Below are positions 15,715-25,028 of a stretch of 51,309 nucleotides of DNA, piece by piece. Within the stretch, counting starts at the first letter, position 1. Every line of letters starts with the position of its first letter. The stretch is from DATJLQ01 sp035509415 (GTDB lineage Bacteria; Pseudomonadota; Alphaproteobacteria; JACZXZ01): the NCBI GenBank assembly GCA_035509415.1, contig DATJLQ010000002.1, forward strand, positions 1-51,309. Direction: 5' to 3'. A program made the position numbers and the translations under genes. The notes below the pieces were generated by a model, which did not search any database, was not told the DNA's origin, and saw nothing but the letters and a program-made list of their open reading frames with translations.

Positions 15715-16905
15715 ATGACCCGCCACGCCGGCCGCCATTTTCTCCAGATCCCGGGCCCGACCAACGTGCCGGACCGGATCCTGCGCGCGATCGACAATCC
15801 CACGATCGACCACCGGGGCCCCGACTTCCAGCGCCTGGGCCAGAAGCTGCTCCAGGGCCTGAAGGCGATCTTCAAGACCAAGGAGCCGGTCGTGATCTTC
15901 CCCGCCTCGGGCACGGGCGCCTGGGAAGCGGCTCTCGTCAATACGCTCTCGCCGGGCGACCGCGTGCTCATGGTCGAGACCGGCCAATTCGCAACCCTTT
16001 GGTCGCGCATGGCGGGGCGTCTCGGGCTCGCGGTCGAGATGATTGCGGGCGACTGGCGCCACGGCGTCGACCCGGCCGAGGTCGAGCGGCGTCTCGCCGA
16101 CGACAAGGGGCACGCGATCAAGGCCGTGTGCATCGTCCATAACGAGACCTCGACTGGCGTCGCCTCGCGCGTGGCCGAGGTGCGGCGTGCCATCGACCGC
16201 GCGAAGCACCCCGCGCTTTTCATGGTCGACACGATCTCGTCCCTGGGCTCGATCGACTATCGCCACGACGAATGGGGGGTCGACGTGACGGTCGCGGGCT
16301 CGCAAAAGGGATTGATGCTGCCGCCCGGCCTGAGCTTCAACGCCGTGGGCGAGAAGGCGCGCGCCGCATCCAAGTCGGCCAAGTTGCCGCGCTCCTATTG
16401 GAGCTGGGACGAGATGCTGGCGTCGAACGCGACCGGCTTCTTTCCCTACACGCCCGCGACCAACCTCCTCTTCGGCCTCGCCGAGGCGATCGCGATGCTC
16501 GAGGAGGAGGGGCTCGAGAACGTGTTCGCGCGCCACGACCGCCACGCCGAGGCGACGCGGCGCGCGGTGCGCGCGTGGGGGCTCGAAATCCTCTGCCTCG
16601 AGCCGCGCGAATATTCGAGCTCGCTCACGGCCGTGCTGCTGCCCGCCGGCCACGACGCGGACGCGTTCCGCAAGGTGACGCTCGAGCGCTACAACCTCTC
16701 GCTCGGGAACGGGCTCGGCAAGCTCCAAGGCAAGGTGTTCCGCATCGGCCACCTGGGCGATTTCAACGATCTCATGCTCGCGGGCACCCTTGCGGGCGTC
16801 GAGATGGGGCTCGCGGCCGCGGGCGTGCCGACGACGGGAAGCGGCATTGCCGCGGCACTCGACTATCTCGGCGGCAATTACCGCCCGGGCGCGTCCAAAG
16901 CCTGA
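15715..16905 (+). CDS. Class V aminotransferase, serine-glyoxylate / alanine-glyoxylate type
   Basis: 396 aa PLP enzyme. Family features are HFLQIPGPTNVPDRILRAI at the N terminus, DHRGPDF, FPASGTGAWEAAL, HNETSTG, MVDTISSLGSIDYRHDEWGVDV and the PLP lysine in GSQKGLM (about residue 198). This group moves the amino group of serine or alanine to glyoxylate, giving hydroxypyruvate or pyruvate and glycine, in the serine cycle or in glyoxylate disposal. GGGAG precedes the ATG. It faces away from the GntR regulator and the YdiJ-type oxidase, which suggests a route where a 2-hydroxyacid is oxidised and the oxoacid aminated. Confidence 0.88.
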   Translation: MTRHAGRHFLQIPGPTNVPDRILRAIDNPTIDHRGPDFQRLGQKLLQGLKAIFKTKEPVVIFPASGTGAWEAALVNTLSPGDRVLMVETGQFATLWSRMAGRLGLAVEMIAGDWRHGVDPAEVERRLADDKGHAIKAVCIVHNETSTGVASRVAEVRRAIDRAKHPALFMVDTISSLGSIDYRHDEWGVDVTVAGSQKGLMLPPGLSFNAVGEKARAASKSAKLPRSYWSWDEMLASNATGFFPYTPATNLLFGLAEAIAMLEEEGLENVFARHDRHAEATRRAVRAWGLEILCLEPREYSSSLTAVLLPAGHDADAFRKVTLERYNLSLGNGLGKLQGKVFRIGHLGDFNDLMLAGTLAGVEMGLAAAGVPTTGSGIAAALDYLGGNYRPGASKA

Positions 16906-16909
16906 GCCG

Positions 16910-18232
16910 TCACGCCTTGCGCGCTGCGGGCGCGCCCGCCTCGGGAGGCTCGAGCACCGACACTTCCGGATTGAGCCAGAAGGCCCAGACCGCGGCGCCG
17001 ACGACCAGCAATCCGGCCGCGACGACGAAGGGCGCTTTCCACGAGCCGAACTGCACCAGGAATCCGAACACCAGCGGCGAAAGCGCGCCGCCGATGTTGC
17101 CGGCCATGTTCATCACGCCCGACACGGTGCCGGAATATTTCCCGCCCACATGCATGGGCACGGCCCAGCTCGGGCCGATGGTGCATTCGAGGAAGAACAT
17201 GGCGATGGTGAGGCAATAGATCGCGACGTGCGCGTCGCCGGTGAGCGACGCGGGCACGATGAAGCAGGCGCAGCCGAGCATGCCCACGATCGCGACCGCC
17301 CGGTGCGCGAGCTTGGTGTTGCCGGTCTTCTTCAGGAGCCAGTCGGTCGCGAGCCCGCCCACCGTGTCGCCGACCACGCCGGCCCACAGCGGCAGGGACG
17401 CGAAGATGCCGACCTTAATGAGCGTGAAATGGCGGTACTCGTAGAGGTACGAGGGCAGCCAACTCAGGAAAATCCACAGGCAATAGACGTAGGTGAAATA
17501 GGCGCACATGATCGCCCACATGTTGGGCGAGCGGAACAGAATGCCCCAGGGCACCGTCGCGGTCTTCTCGACCAGCGCCGGCTTGACGTTGCCCTTCTCG
17601 TCGACGCCGCGGATATAGGCGAGCTCGTCGCGGCTCACCGAGGCCTGCTCCTCGGGCATGTTGCGGTAGCTGAAGTACCAGAGGACCGACCAGAGGATGC
17701 CGAGGGCGCCGCAGAAATAGAACACCGAGCGCCAGCCATCGGCGGCCATGATGGCGACCACGAGCGGCGGTGCGATCGCGGCCCCGAGCCGGCTCGCGCT
17801 GTGCGACACGCCCTGGACCAGGCCGCGCTCCTGGCGCGGAAACCAGAGCTGCATCGAGCGCGTCGCGACCGGGAACGCGCCGCCCTCGCCGACGCCGAAC
17901 AGGAAGCGCACGAGCGTGAAGGAGAAGACGCTCGACGCCGCGGCGGTGAACGCGGTCATGATCGACCAGTAGCTCACGATCGCGGTGAGCACGCGGCGCG
18001 GGCCGAACCGGTCGCCGAGCCAGCCGCCCGGAATCTGGAACAGCGCGTAGCTCCAGACGAAGGCCGAAAAGATCACGCCCATGGTGATCTTGTCGAAGCC
18101 GAACTCCTTCGCGATCGCGGGTGCCGCGGTCGAGATATTGACCCGATCGAGATAGGTGATCAGGTACATGAGACTGATCAGGAACAATACGAACCACCGG
18201 CGCTTGCCGGTGCGCGCGCGAGCGCCTTCCAT
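16910..18232 (-). CDS. MFS transporter, anion:cation symporter (ACS) family
   Basis: 440 aa, twelve predicted membrane segments. Typical of the ACS family: an N-terminal segment RRWFVLFLISLMYLITYLDRVNIS, FVWSYALFQIPGGWLGDRFGPRRVL (MFS motif A region), and VRFLFGVGEGGAFPVATRSMQLWFP. ACS members import organic anions such as tartrate, glucarate, phthalate or hexuronates with protons. It converges on the aminotransferase gene, with only four bases between the stops, and is a plausible importer of the hydroxyacid used by the neighbouring YdiJ-type enzyme. Confidence 0.88.
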   Translation of the reverse strand: MEGARARTGKRRWFVLFLISLMYLITYLDRVNISTAAPAIAKEFGFDKITMGVIFSAFVWSYALFQIPGGWLGDRFGPRRVLTAIVSYWSIMTAFTAAASSVFSFTLVRFLFGVGEGGAFPVATRSMQLWFPRQERGLVQGVSHSASRLGAAIAPPLVVAIMAADGWRSVFYFCGALGILWSVLWYFSYRNMPEEQASVSRDELAYIRGVDEKGNVKPALVEKTATVPWGILFRSPNMWAIMCAYFTYVYCLWIFLSWLPSYLYEYRHFTLIKVGIFASLPLWAGVVGDTVGGLATDWLLKKTGNTKLAHRAVAIVGMLGCACFIVPASLTGDAHVAIYCLTIAMFFLECTIGPSWAVPMHVGGKYSGTVSGVMNMAGNIGGALSPLVFGFLVQFGSWKAPFVVAAGLLVVGAAVWAFWLNPEVSVLEPPEAGAPAARKA

Positions 18233-18462
18233 GGCCGCCTCCCCATTCGTTTTTATCGGCGCCGGCGCCGAAACTTAGGCGACCGGCACGCCAGCCCGTC
18301 TTCCCCCTGGCTTCGAAGGAAGCGGGTCAAGCGCGAGCATTCGTCCGAGGATCGGGGAAGTCAAGGGACGGCGCGCGTGGCGCCGTCCTTTGTCAGCGAG
18401 CCGGTGTCGGCAACCCGGCGTCGGCGCGCCGGCGTCTGCGAGCCGTCTCTGTCAGCGAACCG

Positions 18463-19185
18463 TCAGGCGGCGACGATCTTGAGCTCCGGCTCCGGGCTGT
18501 CGATCAACTCGTCGGGCATGCAGAACTGGTTCAAGCGCACCGCGTCGTTGATGCGGATGGTATGGCCGCGCACCTCGACCCCGAACTTGCGCAACGCCGA
18601 GAAGGCGCGCGACAGGCTCTCGGGCGTCATGCCGAGGCGCGCCGCGATCAGGCGCTTGTCGTGGGGCAGGTCGACGGTGCCGTCGGTCCCGTTCTGCACC
18701 GCGAGCGCCATGAGGTAGCAGCCCAGGCGTTGGGTCGAGGTGCGGAGCTTCAGGTCCTTGATCTGCTTCAGCATGGTCCGATACTGGCGCGAGAGCGACG
18801 CGATCATGGCGAGCGACAGGCTGCCGTCGCGCGCGACCGATTCGCGCAGAGCCCGCGCCGGCAGCATCAGAATCCGCGCCGGATGCACCACCTTCGCGGT
18901 CACCAGGTAGGGCGTGCCCGTGAGCACGGCCGCCGGCATGAAGGCCTCGATCGAATCGAGAATGTCGACCACCGCCTCGCGCCGCTCGGGCGAGGTTGCG
19001 GTCAGCTGCACGCTGCCCTCGAGCAGGATATGCAGGAAGTCGGGCAGATCGCCCTGCCGGAACAGGATGGTCTGGACCGGGAAGCGCTGTAGAAAGGCGG
19101 CCTTGACCAGCTCGCGCAGCGTGGCCTCGGTCAGGTCCTGGAACAGCGGGACCGAATGTAGCTTGTCGAAATCCTCCGGCTGCAT
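18463..19185 (-). CDS. Crp/Fnr-family transcription regulator
   Basis: 240 aa. Cyclic-nucleotide-binding-like beta-barrel domain (residues ~10-120: PLFQDLTEATLRELVKAAFLQRFP, GDLPDFLHILLEGSVQLTA), dimer helix, then a winged helix (DLPHDKRLIAARLGMTPESLSRAFSALRKFGVEVRG). The FNR-type N-terminal cysteines of a 4Fe-4S sensor are missing, and the cAMP-pocket phosphate-binding signature is not clear, so the signal could be NO/haem-type (Dnr-like) or another ligand. AAGGAG lies seven bases before the ATG at 19185; an upstream in-frame ATG at 19323 is rejected. Single gene. Confidence 0.87.
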   Translation of the reverse strand: MQPEDFDKLHSVPLFQDLTEATLRELVKAAFLQRFPVQTILFRQGDLPDFLHILLEGSVQLTATSPERREAVVDILDSIEAFMPAAVLTGTPYLVTAKVVHPARILMLPARALRESVARDGSLSLAMIASLSRQYRTMLKQIKDLKLRTSTQRLGCYLMALAVQNGTDGTVDLPHDKRLIAARLGMTPESLSRAFSALRKFGVEVRGHTIRINDAVRLNQFCMPDELIDSPEPELKIVAA

Positions 19186-19450
19186 CGCGTCAACTCCTTG
19201 AAATCGTGCCGGTCGCGGCCGGCGGATACCGGCGCGGCAGGCGCGTTGAGCCCCTCGCTTGCTGCAGTCCCCCAATCGGCGCCGTTTCCATCGGCCCTTG
19301 AGCCGGATTCGGCGTCGCCCCATTCCCTTGCGTTATCTCACATGGGTGGCCGCTCGAAGTCAAACAATGAAAGCCTCATGTAATATCTTTAATACCCGCC
19401 ACATTTCGGCCGGATTTAGCCATAAAGGCCCGGATTTCCTGAACAATTCG

Positions 19451-19774
19451 TCAGTTCGAGACGGTCTTGCGCGGGAGATACCGCCCGCTTTCCAGGCGTT
19501 CGAACAACTCGTTGACCTGCGGATGGCCGACCGGCTTGCCGCTCTCGTCCGGCAGCAGATTCTGCTCCGAGACATAGGCGATGTAGGTGGTCTGGGCGTT
19601 CTCCGCGAGCAGGTGATAGAAGGGCTGGTCGCGCCTCGGGCGCACATCCGCCGGGATCGACATCAGCCACTCCTCGGTATTCGAGAACACCGGGTCGACG
19701 TCGAAAATGACGCCCCGGAACGGGTAGATCCGGTGGCGTACGATCTGGCCGATCTGGAACTTGGCGGTCTTCAC
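19451..19774 (-). CDS. hspQ: Heat shock protein HspQ (hemimethylated-DNA-binding YccV type)
   Basis: 107 aa, full length. The domain spans nearly the whole protein: AKFQIGQIVRHRIYPFRGVIFDVDPVF, then PRRDQPFYHLLAENAQTTYIAYVSEQNLLPDESG, with the C-terminal HPQVNELFERL. In enterobacteria HspQ is a Lon protease specificity factor and was also described as binding hemimethylated DNA. The start is GTG, with GGAGG nine bases upstream. It follows cysA on the same strand after 76 bp, but its function suggests independent expression. Confidence 0.9.
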   Translation of the reverse strand: MKTAKFQIGQIVRHRIYPFRGVIFDVDPVFSNTEEWLMSIPADVRPRRDQPFYHLLAENAQTTYIAYVSEQNLLPDESGKPVGHPQVNELFERLESGRYLPRKTVSN

Positions 19775-19850
19775 CGAACGCGACCTCCGCTGCAGTCCTC
19801 TCTAGGATGGCGCGCGGCGGAACGCAACAGTCTGCGACCGCCGCCGCTTC

Positions 19851-20924
19851 TCACGCGGGCGCCGCGTCCGGGCCGGCGAACAGCTTCGCCCGGCGTGCGC
19901 GAAGTGCGACCTCGCTCCCCAGCCTGAGATCGAGCTCGTGGAAGCGCGCGCGGCTCATCGCCGCCTCGATCGGGGTCGCGCGGCCGCCGACTTGGAACTC
20001 GACCGTGGTGAGCGGCCCCGCGGCCGAAATGTGGCGCACGATGGCGGCGACGGCGCCGGCACTGCCCGCGGGCAGGATCTCGATGTCGTGCGGCCGCACA
20101 TAGGCGATCGCGACCCCGCCCGCGCGCGCGACCGCGGCCGGAACCCGGAAGCCGTTGCCGCACACCTCGGCGGTGCCGTCGACGCTCCGGCACTCGAAGC
20201 GGTTCACGTTGCCGAGAAACTCGTAGACGAAGGGGCTCGCGGGCTGGTCGTAGACCGTCTCGGGCGCGCCCGTCTGCTCGATGCGCCCCTCGTTCATCAC
20301 CACGACCCGGTCGGCGAGCTCGAGCGCCTCCTCCTGATCGTGGGTCACGAACACGCTGGTGAGGCGCATTTCGTCGTGGAGGCGCCGGAGCCAGCGGCGC
20401 AGCTCCTTGCGCACCTTGGCGTCGAGGGCGCCGAACGGCTCGTCGAGCAAAAGCACGCGCGGCTCGATCGCAAGGGCCCGCGCAAGCGCCACGCGTTGGC
20501 GTTGGCCGCCGGAAAGCTGGTTCGGGTAGCGCCGTGCCAGGTTCTTGAGCTGCACGAGGTCGAGGAGGCGCTCGACGCGCGCCCGGAGCTCGGGCTCGGC
20601 GAGGCGCGCCTGGCGCGGCTTCACGCGCAGGCCGAAGGCCACGTTCTCGAACACCGACATGTGGCGGAACAGCGCATAATGCTGGAACACGAAGCCGACG
20701 CGCCGCTCGCGCAAGCGCCGCTCGGCCGCGTCGACGCCGTCGAACTGCACCTCGCCCTCGTCCGCCTGGTCGAGTCCGGCGACGATACGCAGCAACGTGG
20801 TCTTGCCCGAGCCCGAGGGACCGAGGAGCGCCACGAGCTCGCCGGGGGCGACCTCGAAATCGATGCCCTTGAGCGCCTCGAAGGCGCCGAAGCGCTTGAC
20901 GATGTGACGGAGCGTGATGCGCAT
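19851..20924 (-). CDS. cysA: Sulfate/thiosulfate ABC transporter ATP-binding protein
   Basis: 357 aa ATPase. Walker A GPSGSGKTT, signature LSGGQRQR, Walker B VLLLDEPFGALD and the switch His in FVTHDQEEAL are present, followed by a TOBE-like C-terminal domain (YVRPHDIEILP). It energises sulfate import through the CysTW channel. The ATG at 20924 (MRITLRHIVKRFGAF) begins seven bases after the cysW stop, in the expected family position; the longer frame upstream overlaps cysW and is rejected. Last gene of the cys operon. Confidence 0.92.
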   Translation of the reverse strand: MRITLRHIVKRFGAFEALKGIDFEVAPGELVALLGPSGSGKTTLLRIVAGLDQADEGEVQFDGVDAAERRLRERRVGFVFQHYALFRHMSVFENVAFGLRVKPRQARLAEPELRARVERLLDLVQLKNLARRYPNQLSGGQRQRVALARALAIEPRVLLLDEPFGALDAKVRKELRRWLRRLHDEMRLTSVFVTHDQEEALELADRVVVMNEGRIEQTGAPETVYDQPASPFVYEFLGNVNRFECRSVDGTAEVCGNGFRVPAAVARAGGVAIAYVRPHDIEILPAGSAGAVAAIVRHISAAGPLTTVEFQVGGRATPIEAAMSRARFHELDLRLGSEVALRARRAKLFAGPDAAPA

Positions 20925-20931
20925 CGCCGCC

Positions 20932-21804
20932 TCAGTGCCGCGCCGTCGCGGCGAGCTCGTCGCCGTAGCGCCATTCAAGGAGGCTCTTGAGCGCCAGGGT
21001 CACGAGGGCCAGGAGGGCGAGAAGCGAGGCGACCGCGAAGGCGGCCGTGAAATTGTATTCGTTGTAGAGCACCTCGACATGGAGCGGGAGCGTGTTGGTG
21101 AGGCCCCGGATGTGGCCCGACACGACCGAGACCGCGCCGAACTCGCCCATGGCGCGCGCGTTACACAGCAGCACGCCGTAAAGCAGGCCCCATTTGACGT
21201 TCGGAAGCGTCACGCGGAGGAACGCCTGCCAGCCGCTGGCGCCCAGCGAGATCGCCGCTTCCTCCTCGTCGGTGCCCTGCTCCTCCATGAGCGGGATCAG
21301 CTCGCGCGCGACGAAGGGGAAGGTCACGAACATGGTCGCGATCACGATGCCCGGCACGGCGAAGATGATCTGGACGTGGTGGCGCATGAGCCAGGGGCCG
21401 AACCAGCCTTGGGCGCCGAACAGGAGGACGTAGATGAGGCCCGAGACCACGGGCGAGACCGAGAATGGAAGCTCGATGAGGGTGATCAAAAGGCTGCGGC
21501 CGTAGAACGAGAACTTGCCGATCGCCCAGCTCGCGGCGACGCCGAAGACGAGGTTCGCCGGCACCGAGATCGCGGCGACGAGGAGCGTGAGCCGGATCGC
21601 GGCCAACGCGTCGGGATCGAGGATCGCCGCGCGATAGGCCGCGAAGCCGCGCGCGAGTGCCTGGGAGAAGACGGCCGCAAGCGGCAGGACCAGGAACAAT
21701 GCGATGAATCCGAGCGCTGCCGCGATCGCGAGCCCGTGCCGCAGGGCCGCGCGCCGCTCGGCGGGCGCACGCTTCCGCCCCGGTACGATCGCCGCCGCGC
21801 TCAT
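20932..21804 (-). CDS. cysW: Sulfate ABC transporter permease CysW
   Basis: 290 aa inner-membrane permease with six predicted membrane segments. The EAA loop is EEEAAISLGASGWQAFLRVTLPNVKWGLLYG, and the C-terminal NARAMGEFGAVSVVSGHIRG is characteristic of sulfate/molybdate permeases. It starts with an ATG overlapping the cysT stop (ATGA), so the two permeases are coupled. Confidence 0.92.
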   Translation of the reverse strand: MSAAAIVPGRKRAPAERRAALRHGLAIAAALGFIALFLVLPLAAVFSQALARGFAAYRAAILDPDALAAIRLTLLVAAISVPANLVFGVAASWAIGKFSFYGRSLLITLIELPFSVSPVVSGLIYVLLFGAQGWFGPWLMRHHVQIIFAVPGIVIATMFVTFPFVARELIPLMEEQGTDEEEAAISLGASGWQAFLRVTLPNVKWGLLYGVLLCNARAMGEFGAVSVVSGHIRGLTNTLPLHVEVLYNEYNFTAAFAVASLLALLALVTLALKSLLEWRYGDELAATARH

Positions 21805-22667
21805 GCTGCCCCGCCGCGCCGGCGCGCCCAGCGTTGCAGGAGATTGATCGCGAACAGCGACAGGAACGAGCCCGCGAGCATCACGGTCGCGATCGCGGTG
21901 GCGCCCGCGTAGCTGTATTGCTCGAGCTTGATCACGATCAACAGGGGCGCGATCTCGGACACCATGGGCAAATTCCCGGCGATGAAGATCACCGAGCCGT
22001 ATTCGCCGAGCCCGCGCGCGAAGGCGAGCGCCGAGCCGGTGAGCAACGCCGGCAGGATCGCGGGCAGGATGACCCGGAGGAAAATCTGGAGCCGGTTGGC
22101 GCCGAGGCTCAGGGCCGCGTCCTCGATTTCGGGCTCGAGGTCCTGCAGCACGGGCTCGACCGTACGCACGACGAAGGGGAGCCCAATGAAGACGAGGGCC
22201 ACCAGGATGCCCGCCTGGGTGAACGCGATCTTGATGCCGAGCGGGGCGACGAGCGACCCGATCCAGCCGTTCTTCGAATAGAGCGCGGTAAGGGCGATGC
22301 CAGCGACCGCGGTCGGCAGCGCGAAGGGAAGATCGACCAGCGCGTCGACCAGCTTCTTCATGGGGAATCGGTAGCGCACCAGCACCCAGGCGACCAGAAG
22401 GCCGAAGCCGGCGTTGATCGCGGCGGCGATGGCGGCGGCGCCGAAGCTCAGGCGATAGGCGGCAAGGGCCCGCGGCGTCGCCGCCGCCTTGAGGAAGCCG
22501 TCGAGCCCCAGGCCCGCCGAGCGCAGCACCAGGGCCGCGAGCGGAATCAGCACGATGAGGCACAGATAGAGGAGCGTGAAGCCGAAGGTCGGGCCGAAGC
22601 CGGGGACGACGCTCGGCTCCCGAAGCAGCGGCCGGCGGATCGAAACGCGCGCGTCGGCGGCGGTCAC
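21801..22667 (-). CDS. cysT: Sulfate ABC transporter permease CysT
   Basis: 288 aa from a GTG at 22667, four bases after the cysP stop. Six membrane segments; EAA-type loop IEDAALSLGANRLQIFLRVILPAILPALLTG and FARGLGEYGSVIFIAGN match CysT (CysU). It pairs with CysW. An ATG further upstream would overlap cysP by 40 bases and is less likely. Confidence 0.9.
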   Translation of the reverse strand: MTAADARVSIRRPLLREPSVVPGFGPTFGFTLLYLCLIVLIPLAALVLRSAGLGLDGFLKAAATPRALAAYRLSFGAAAIAAAINAGFGLLVAWVLVRYRFPMKKLVDALVDLPFALPTAVAGIALTALYSKNGWIGSLVAPLGIKIAFTQAGILVALVFIGLPFVVRTVEPVLQDLEPEIEDAALSLGANRLQIFLRVILPAILPALLTGSALAFARGLGEYGSVIFIAGNLPMVSEIAPLLIVIKLEQYSYAGATAIATVMLAGSFLSLFAINLLQRWARRRGGAA

Positions 22668-22671
22668 GAGC

Positions 22672-23691
22672 CTAATTCCCCGGCTGGTAAATCTGGTCGA
22701 ACACGCCGCCATCGGCGAAGAACTCGGCCTGCGCCTTCCGCCAGCCGCCGAAGTCCGCGATCGTCATCAGATCGAGCTTGGGGAAGCGCGCGAGATCCTT
22801 CGGGTCCGCATATTGGGGCGAGACCGGGCGATAATAATGGGCCGCGACGATGCGCTGGCCCACGGGCGAATAGAGATAGTCGAGATAGGCCTCGGCCAGC
22901 TTGCGCACGCCGTGGGCGTCGGCATTGGCGTCGACGACGGCAACCGGCGGCTGGGCCAGAATGCTGATCGAGGGGACGACGATCTGGAACTTGTCGTGGC
23001 CGAATTCGTCGAGGGCGAGGAACGCCTCGTCCTCCCACGCGATCAACACGTCGCCGAGGTCGCGCTGGACGAAGCTCGTGGTGGCGCCGCGCGCGCCCGT
23101 GTCGAGCACGGGAACGTTCCGGTAGAGCGCCTTCACGAACGCGCGCGCCTTCGCAGGAGTGCCGTATTTCCTGAGCGCGTAGCCCCAGGCCGCGAGGAAG
23201 TTCCAACGCGCCCCACCCGAGGTCTTGGGGTTGGGCGTGATCACCGCGACGCCCGGGCGCACCAGATCGTCCCAGTCCACGATGTGCTTCGGATTGCCTT
23301 CGCGCACCAGGAACACGATGGTCGACGTGTAGGGCGCGCTCGCGTGCGGCAGGCGCTTCTGCCAATCGAGCGGCAGCAGCTTCGCGCGCGTCGCGATCTC
23401 GTCGATGTCGTAGGCGAGGGCCAGCGTCACCACGTCGGCCGGCAATCCGTCGATCACCGCGCGCGCCTGCGTGCCCGAGCCGCCATGGGACATCCGGATG
23501 GTCACGGTCTCGCCCGTCTTCTTCTTCCAGTAAGCGATGAACGCCGCGTTGTACGCCTGGTAGAGCTCTCGCGTCGGATCGTAGGAGACGTTGAGGAGGG
23601 TCACGTCGGCGCGCGCGGCTTCTGCCATGCCGAGTGCCGCGATCATAGCAAGGGCGACGCCCGCGAGGCCAGCGCGCAGATTTCTCGGCAT
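22672..23691 (-). CDS. cysP: Periplasmic sulfate-binding protein
   Basis: 339 aa. The N terminus carries a Sec signal (NLRAGLAGVALAMIAALGM) with a likely cut after ARA. The mature part has the sulfate/thiosulfate-binding signature: LLNVSYDPTRELYQAYN, MSHGGSGTQARAVIDGLPADVVTLAL, NPKTSGGARWNFLAAWGYA. AAGGAG precedes the ATG. It delivers sulfate to CysTW in the periplasm. The 53-bp gap to cysN is the only real break in the operon and may hold an internal promoter. Confidence 0.93.
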   Translation of the reverse strand: MPRNLRAGLAGVALAMIAALGMAEAARADVTLLNVSYDPTRELYQAYNAAFIAYWKKKTGETVTIRMSHGGSGTQARAVIDGLPADVVTLALAYDIDEIATRAKLLPLDWQKRLPHASAPYTSTIVFLVREGNPKHIVDWDDLVRPGVAVITPNPKTSGGARWNFLAAWGYALRKYGTPAKARAFVKALYRNVPVLDTGARGATTSFVQRDLGDVLIAWEDEAFLALDEFGHDKFQIVVPSISILAQPPVAVVDANADAHGVRKLAEAYLDYLYSPVGQRIVAAHYYRPVSPQYADPKDLARFPKLDLMTIADFGGWRKAQAEFFADGGVFDQIYQPGN

Positions 23692-23744
23692 GATGACGCT
23701 CCTTCGGCCTGGGGCGGACCTTAGCGCAGAAACGCCGCGCCGCG

Positions 23745-25028
23745 CTACCCGTCCACCATGCCGGCCGCGACCGTGGCGTTGGTCTCGGCATCGATCACGA
23801 TGAAGGCGCCGGTCGCGCGGTCCGCGCCGTAGGCGTCGACCGCGATGGGCGAGGCGAGCGAGAGGCGCACGCGCGCGATGTCGTTGCGCGCGAGCGAGTC
23901 CGGATTGGGCTCGGCGAGGAGGGTCGCCACGTCGAGGCGATGCACGAGCTCGGCGAAGCGCGCGGCCACCGTGCGCGTGCCGCATTTCACGAGGTAGCGC
24001 GCGCGCGGGTCGTAGGGCTCGTCCGCGAACCAGCAAAGTGTCGCCTGGAGCCGGTCGGTCACGCGCGCGGGCGCCGCGCGCGCGACGATCAAATCGCCGC
24101 GCGCGATGTCGATCTCGTCCGCGACCTCGAGGGCGATCGAGCGCCTGGCCGCCGCCGTCTCGAGCGGGCCCTCGAGGGTCGAGAGGGCGCGCACGCGGGT
24201 GAGCGCGCCCGAGGGCAACACGGCGATCTCGTCGCCGACCGAGAGGCGGCCCGATTCGACGCGTCCCAGATATTGGCGCACTTGTTGGCCGTTTGGGCTC
24301 CCGTCCGCGGCGGGGACGCGGCGCACGAGCTGGACCGGGAAGCGCAAGGGCCGCGCCTCGGCCGCGCGGCCTGCGGGGAGCGATTCGAGGAGGGCCAGGA
24401 GCGTCGGGCCCCGGTACCACGGCATGCGCGCGCTCGGGCTCACGACATTGTCGCCGAGCTTGGCCGAAAGCGGCACGAAATGAGGGCGTTCCGCCTCGAG
24501 CTCGACCGCGAACTCGGCGGCGGCGCGCGCGGCACGCTCGAAGGCCGCGTGCTCGAAGCCCGCGAGGTCCATCTTGTTGACCGCGATCACGATCTCGGGG
24601 ATGCCGAGAAGGTGGCTCAAATAGATGTGCCGGCGCGTCTGGACCGTCATGCCCTTCCGGGCGTCGACCAGGATCACGGCCGCGTCGGCGGTGCTCGCCC
24701 CCGTCACCATGTTGCGCGTGTACTGCTCGTGGCCGGGCGCGTCGGCGATGATGAACTTGCGCCGCGCGGTCGCGAAATAGCGGTAGGCGACGTCGATCGT
24801 GATGCCTTGCTCGCGCTCGGCCGTGAGCCCGTCGGTGAGGAGCGAGAGGTCGATGTCGCCGGTCCCATGGCGCGCGGCGTGGCGCTCGAGGGCGGCGAGC
24901 TGGTCGGTCGGCACCGCGTTCGAATCGTAGAGGAGCCGCCCGATGAGGGAGCTCTTGCCGTCGTCGACGCTGCCCGCGGTGGTGAAGCGCAGGAGACCGG
25001 CGGCCGCGCCATTGTCGAAGGGCGCCAT
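23745..25028 (-). CDS. cysN: Sulfate adenylyltransferase subunit 1 (GTPase)
   Basis: 427 aa EF-Tu-like GTPase: G1 GSVDDGKSSLIGRLLYDS, G3 DAPGHEQYT, G4 NKMDL, then two beta-barrel domains. With CysD it makes adenosine 5'-phosphosulfate (APS) from ATP and sulfate, driven by GTP hydrolysis. It ends at about the CysN domain boundary; there is no fused CysC (APS kinase) domain. Its ATG overlaps the cysD stop by one base (TGATG). Confidence 0.93.
   Translation of the reverse strand: MAPFDNGAAAGLLRFTTAGSVDDGKSSLIGRLLYDSNAVPTDQLAALERHAARHGTGDIDLSLLTDGLTAEREQGITIDVAYRYFATARRKFIIADAPGHEQYTRNMVTGASTADAAVILVDARKGMTVQTRRHIYLSHLLGIPEIVIAVNKMDLAGFEHAAFERAARAAAEFAVELEAERPHFVPLSAKLGDNVVSPSARMPWYRGPTLLALLESLPAGRAAEARPLRFPVQLVRRVPAADGSPNGQQVRQYLGRVESGRLSVGDEIAVLPSGALTRVRALSTLEGPLETAAARRSIALEVADEIDIARGDLIVARAAPARVTDRLQATLCWFADEPYDPRARYLVKCGTRTVAARFAELVHRLDVATLLAEPNPDSLARNDIARVRLSLASPIAVDAYGADRATGAFIVIDAETNATVAAGMVDG

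Noticed and set aside
16790..18718. 642-codon open frame on the plus strand across the MFS gene
   Set aside because: Highly charged, low-complexity antisense translation; the opposite strand encodes a clear 12-helix transporter.
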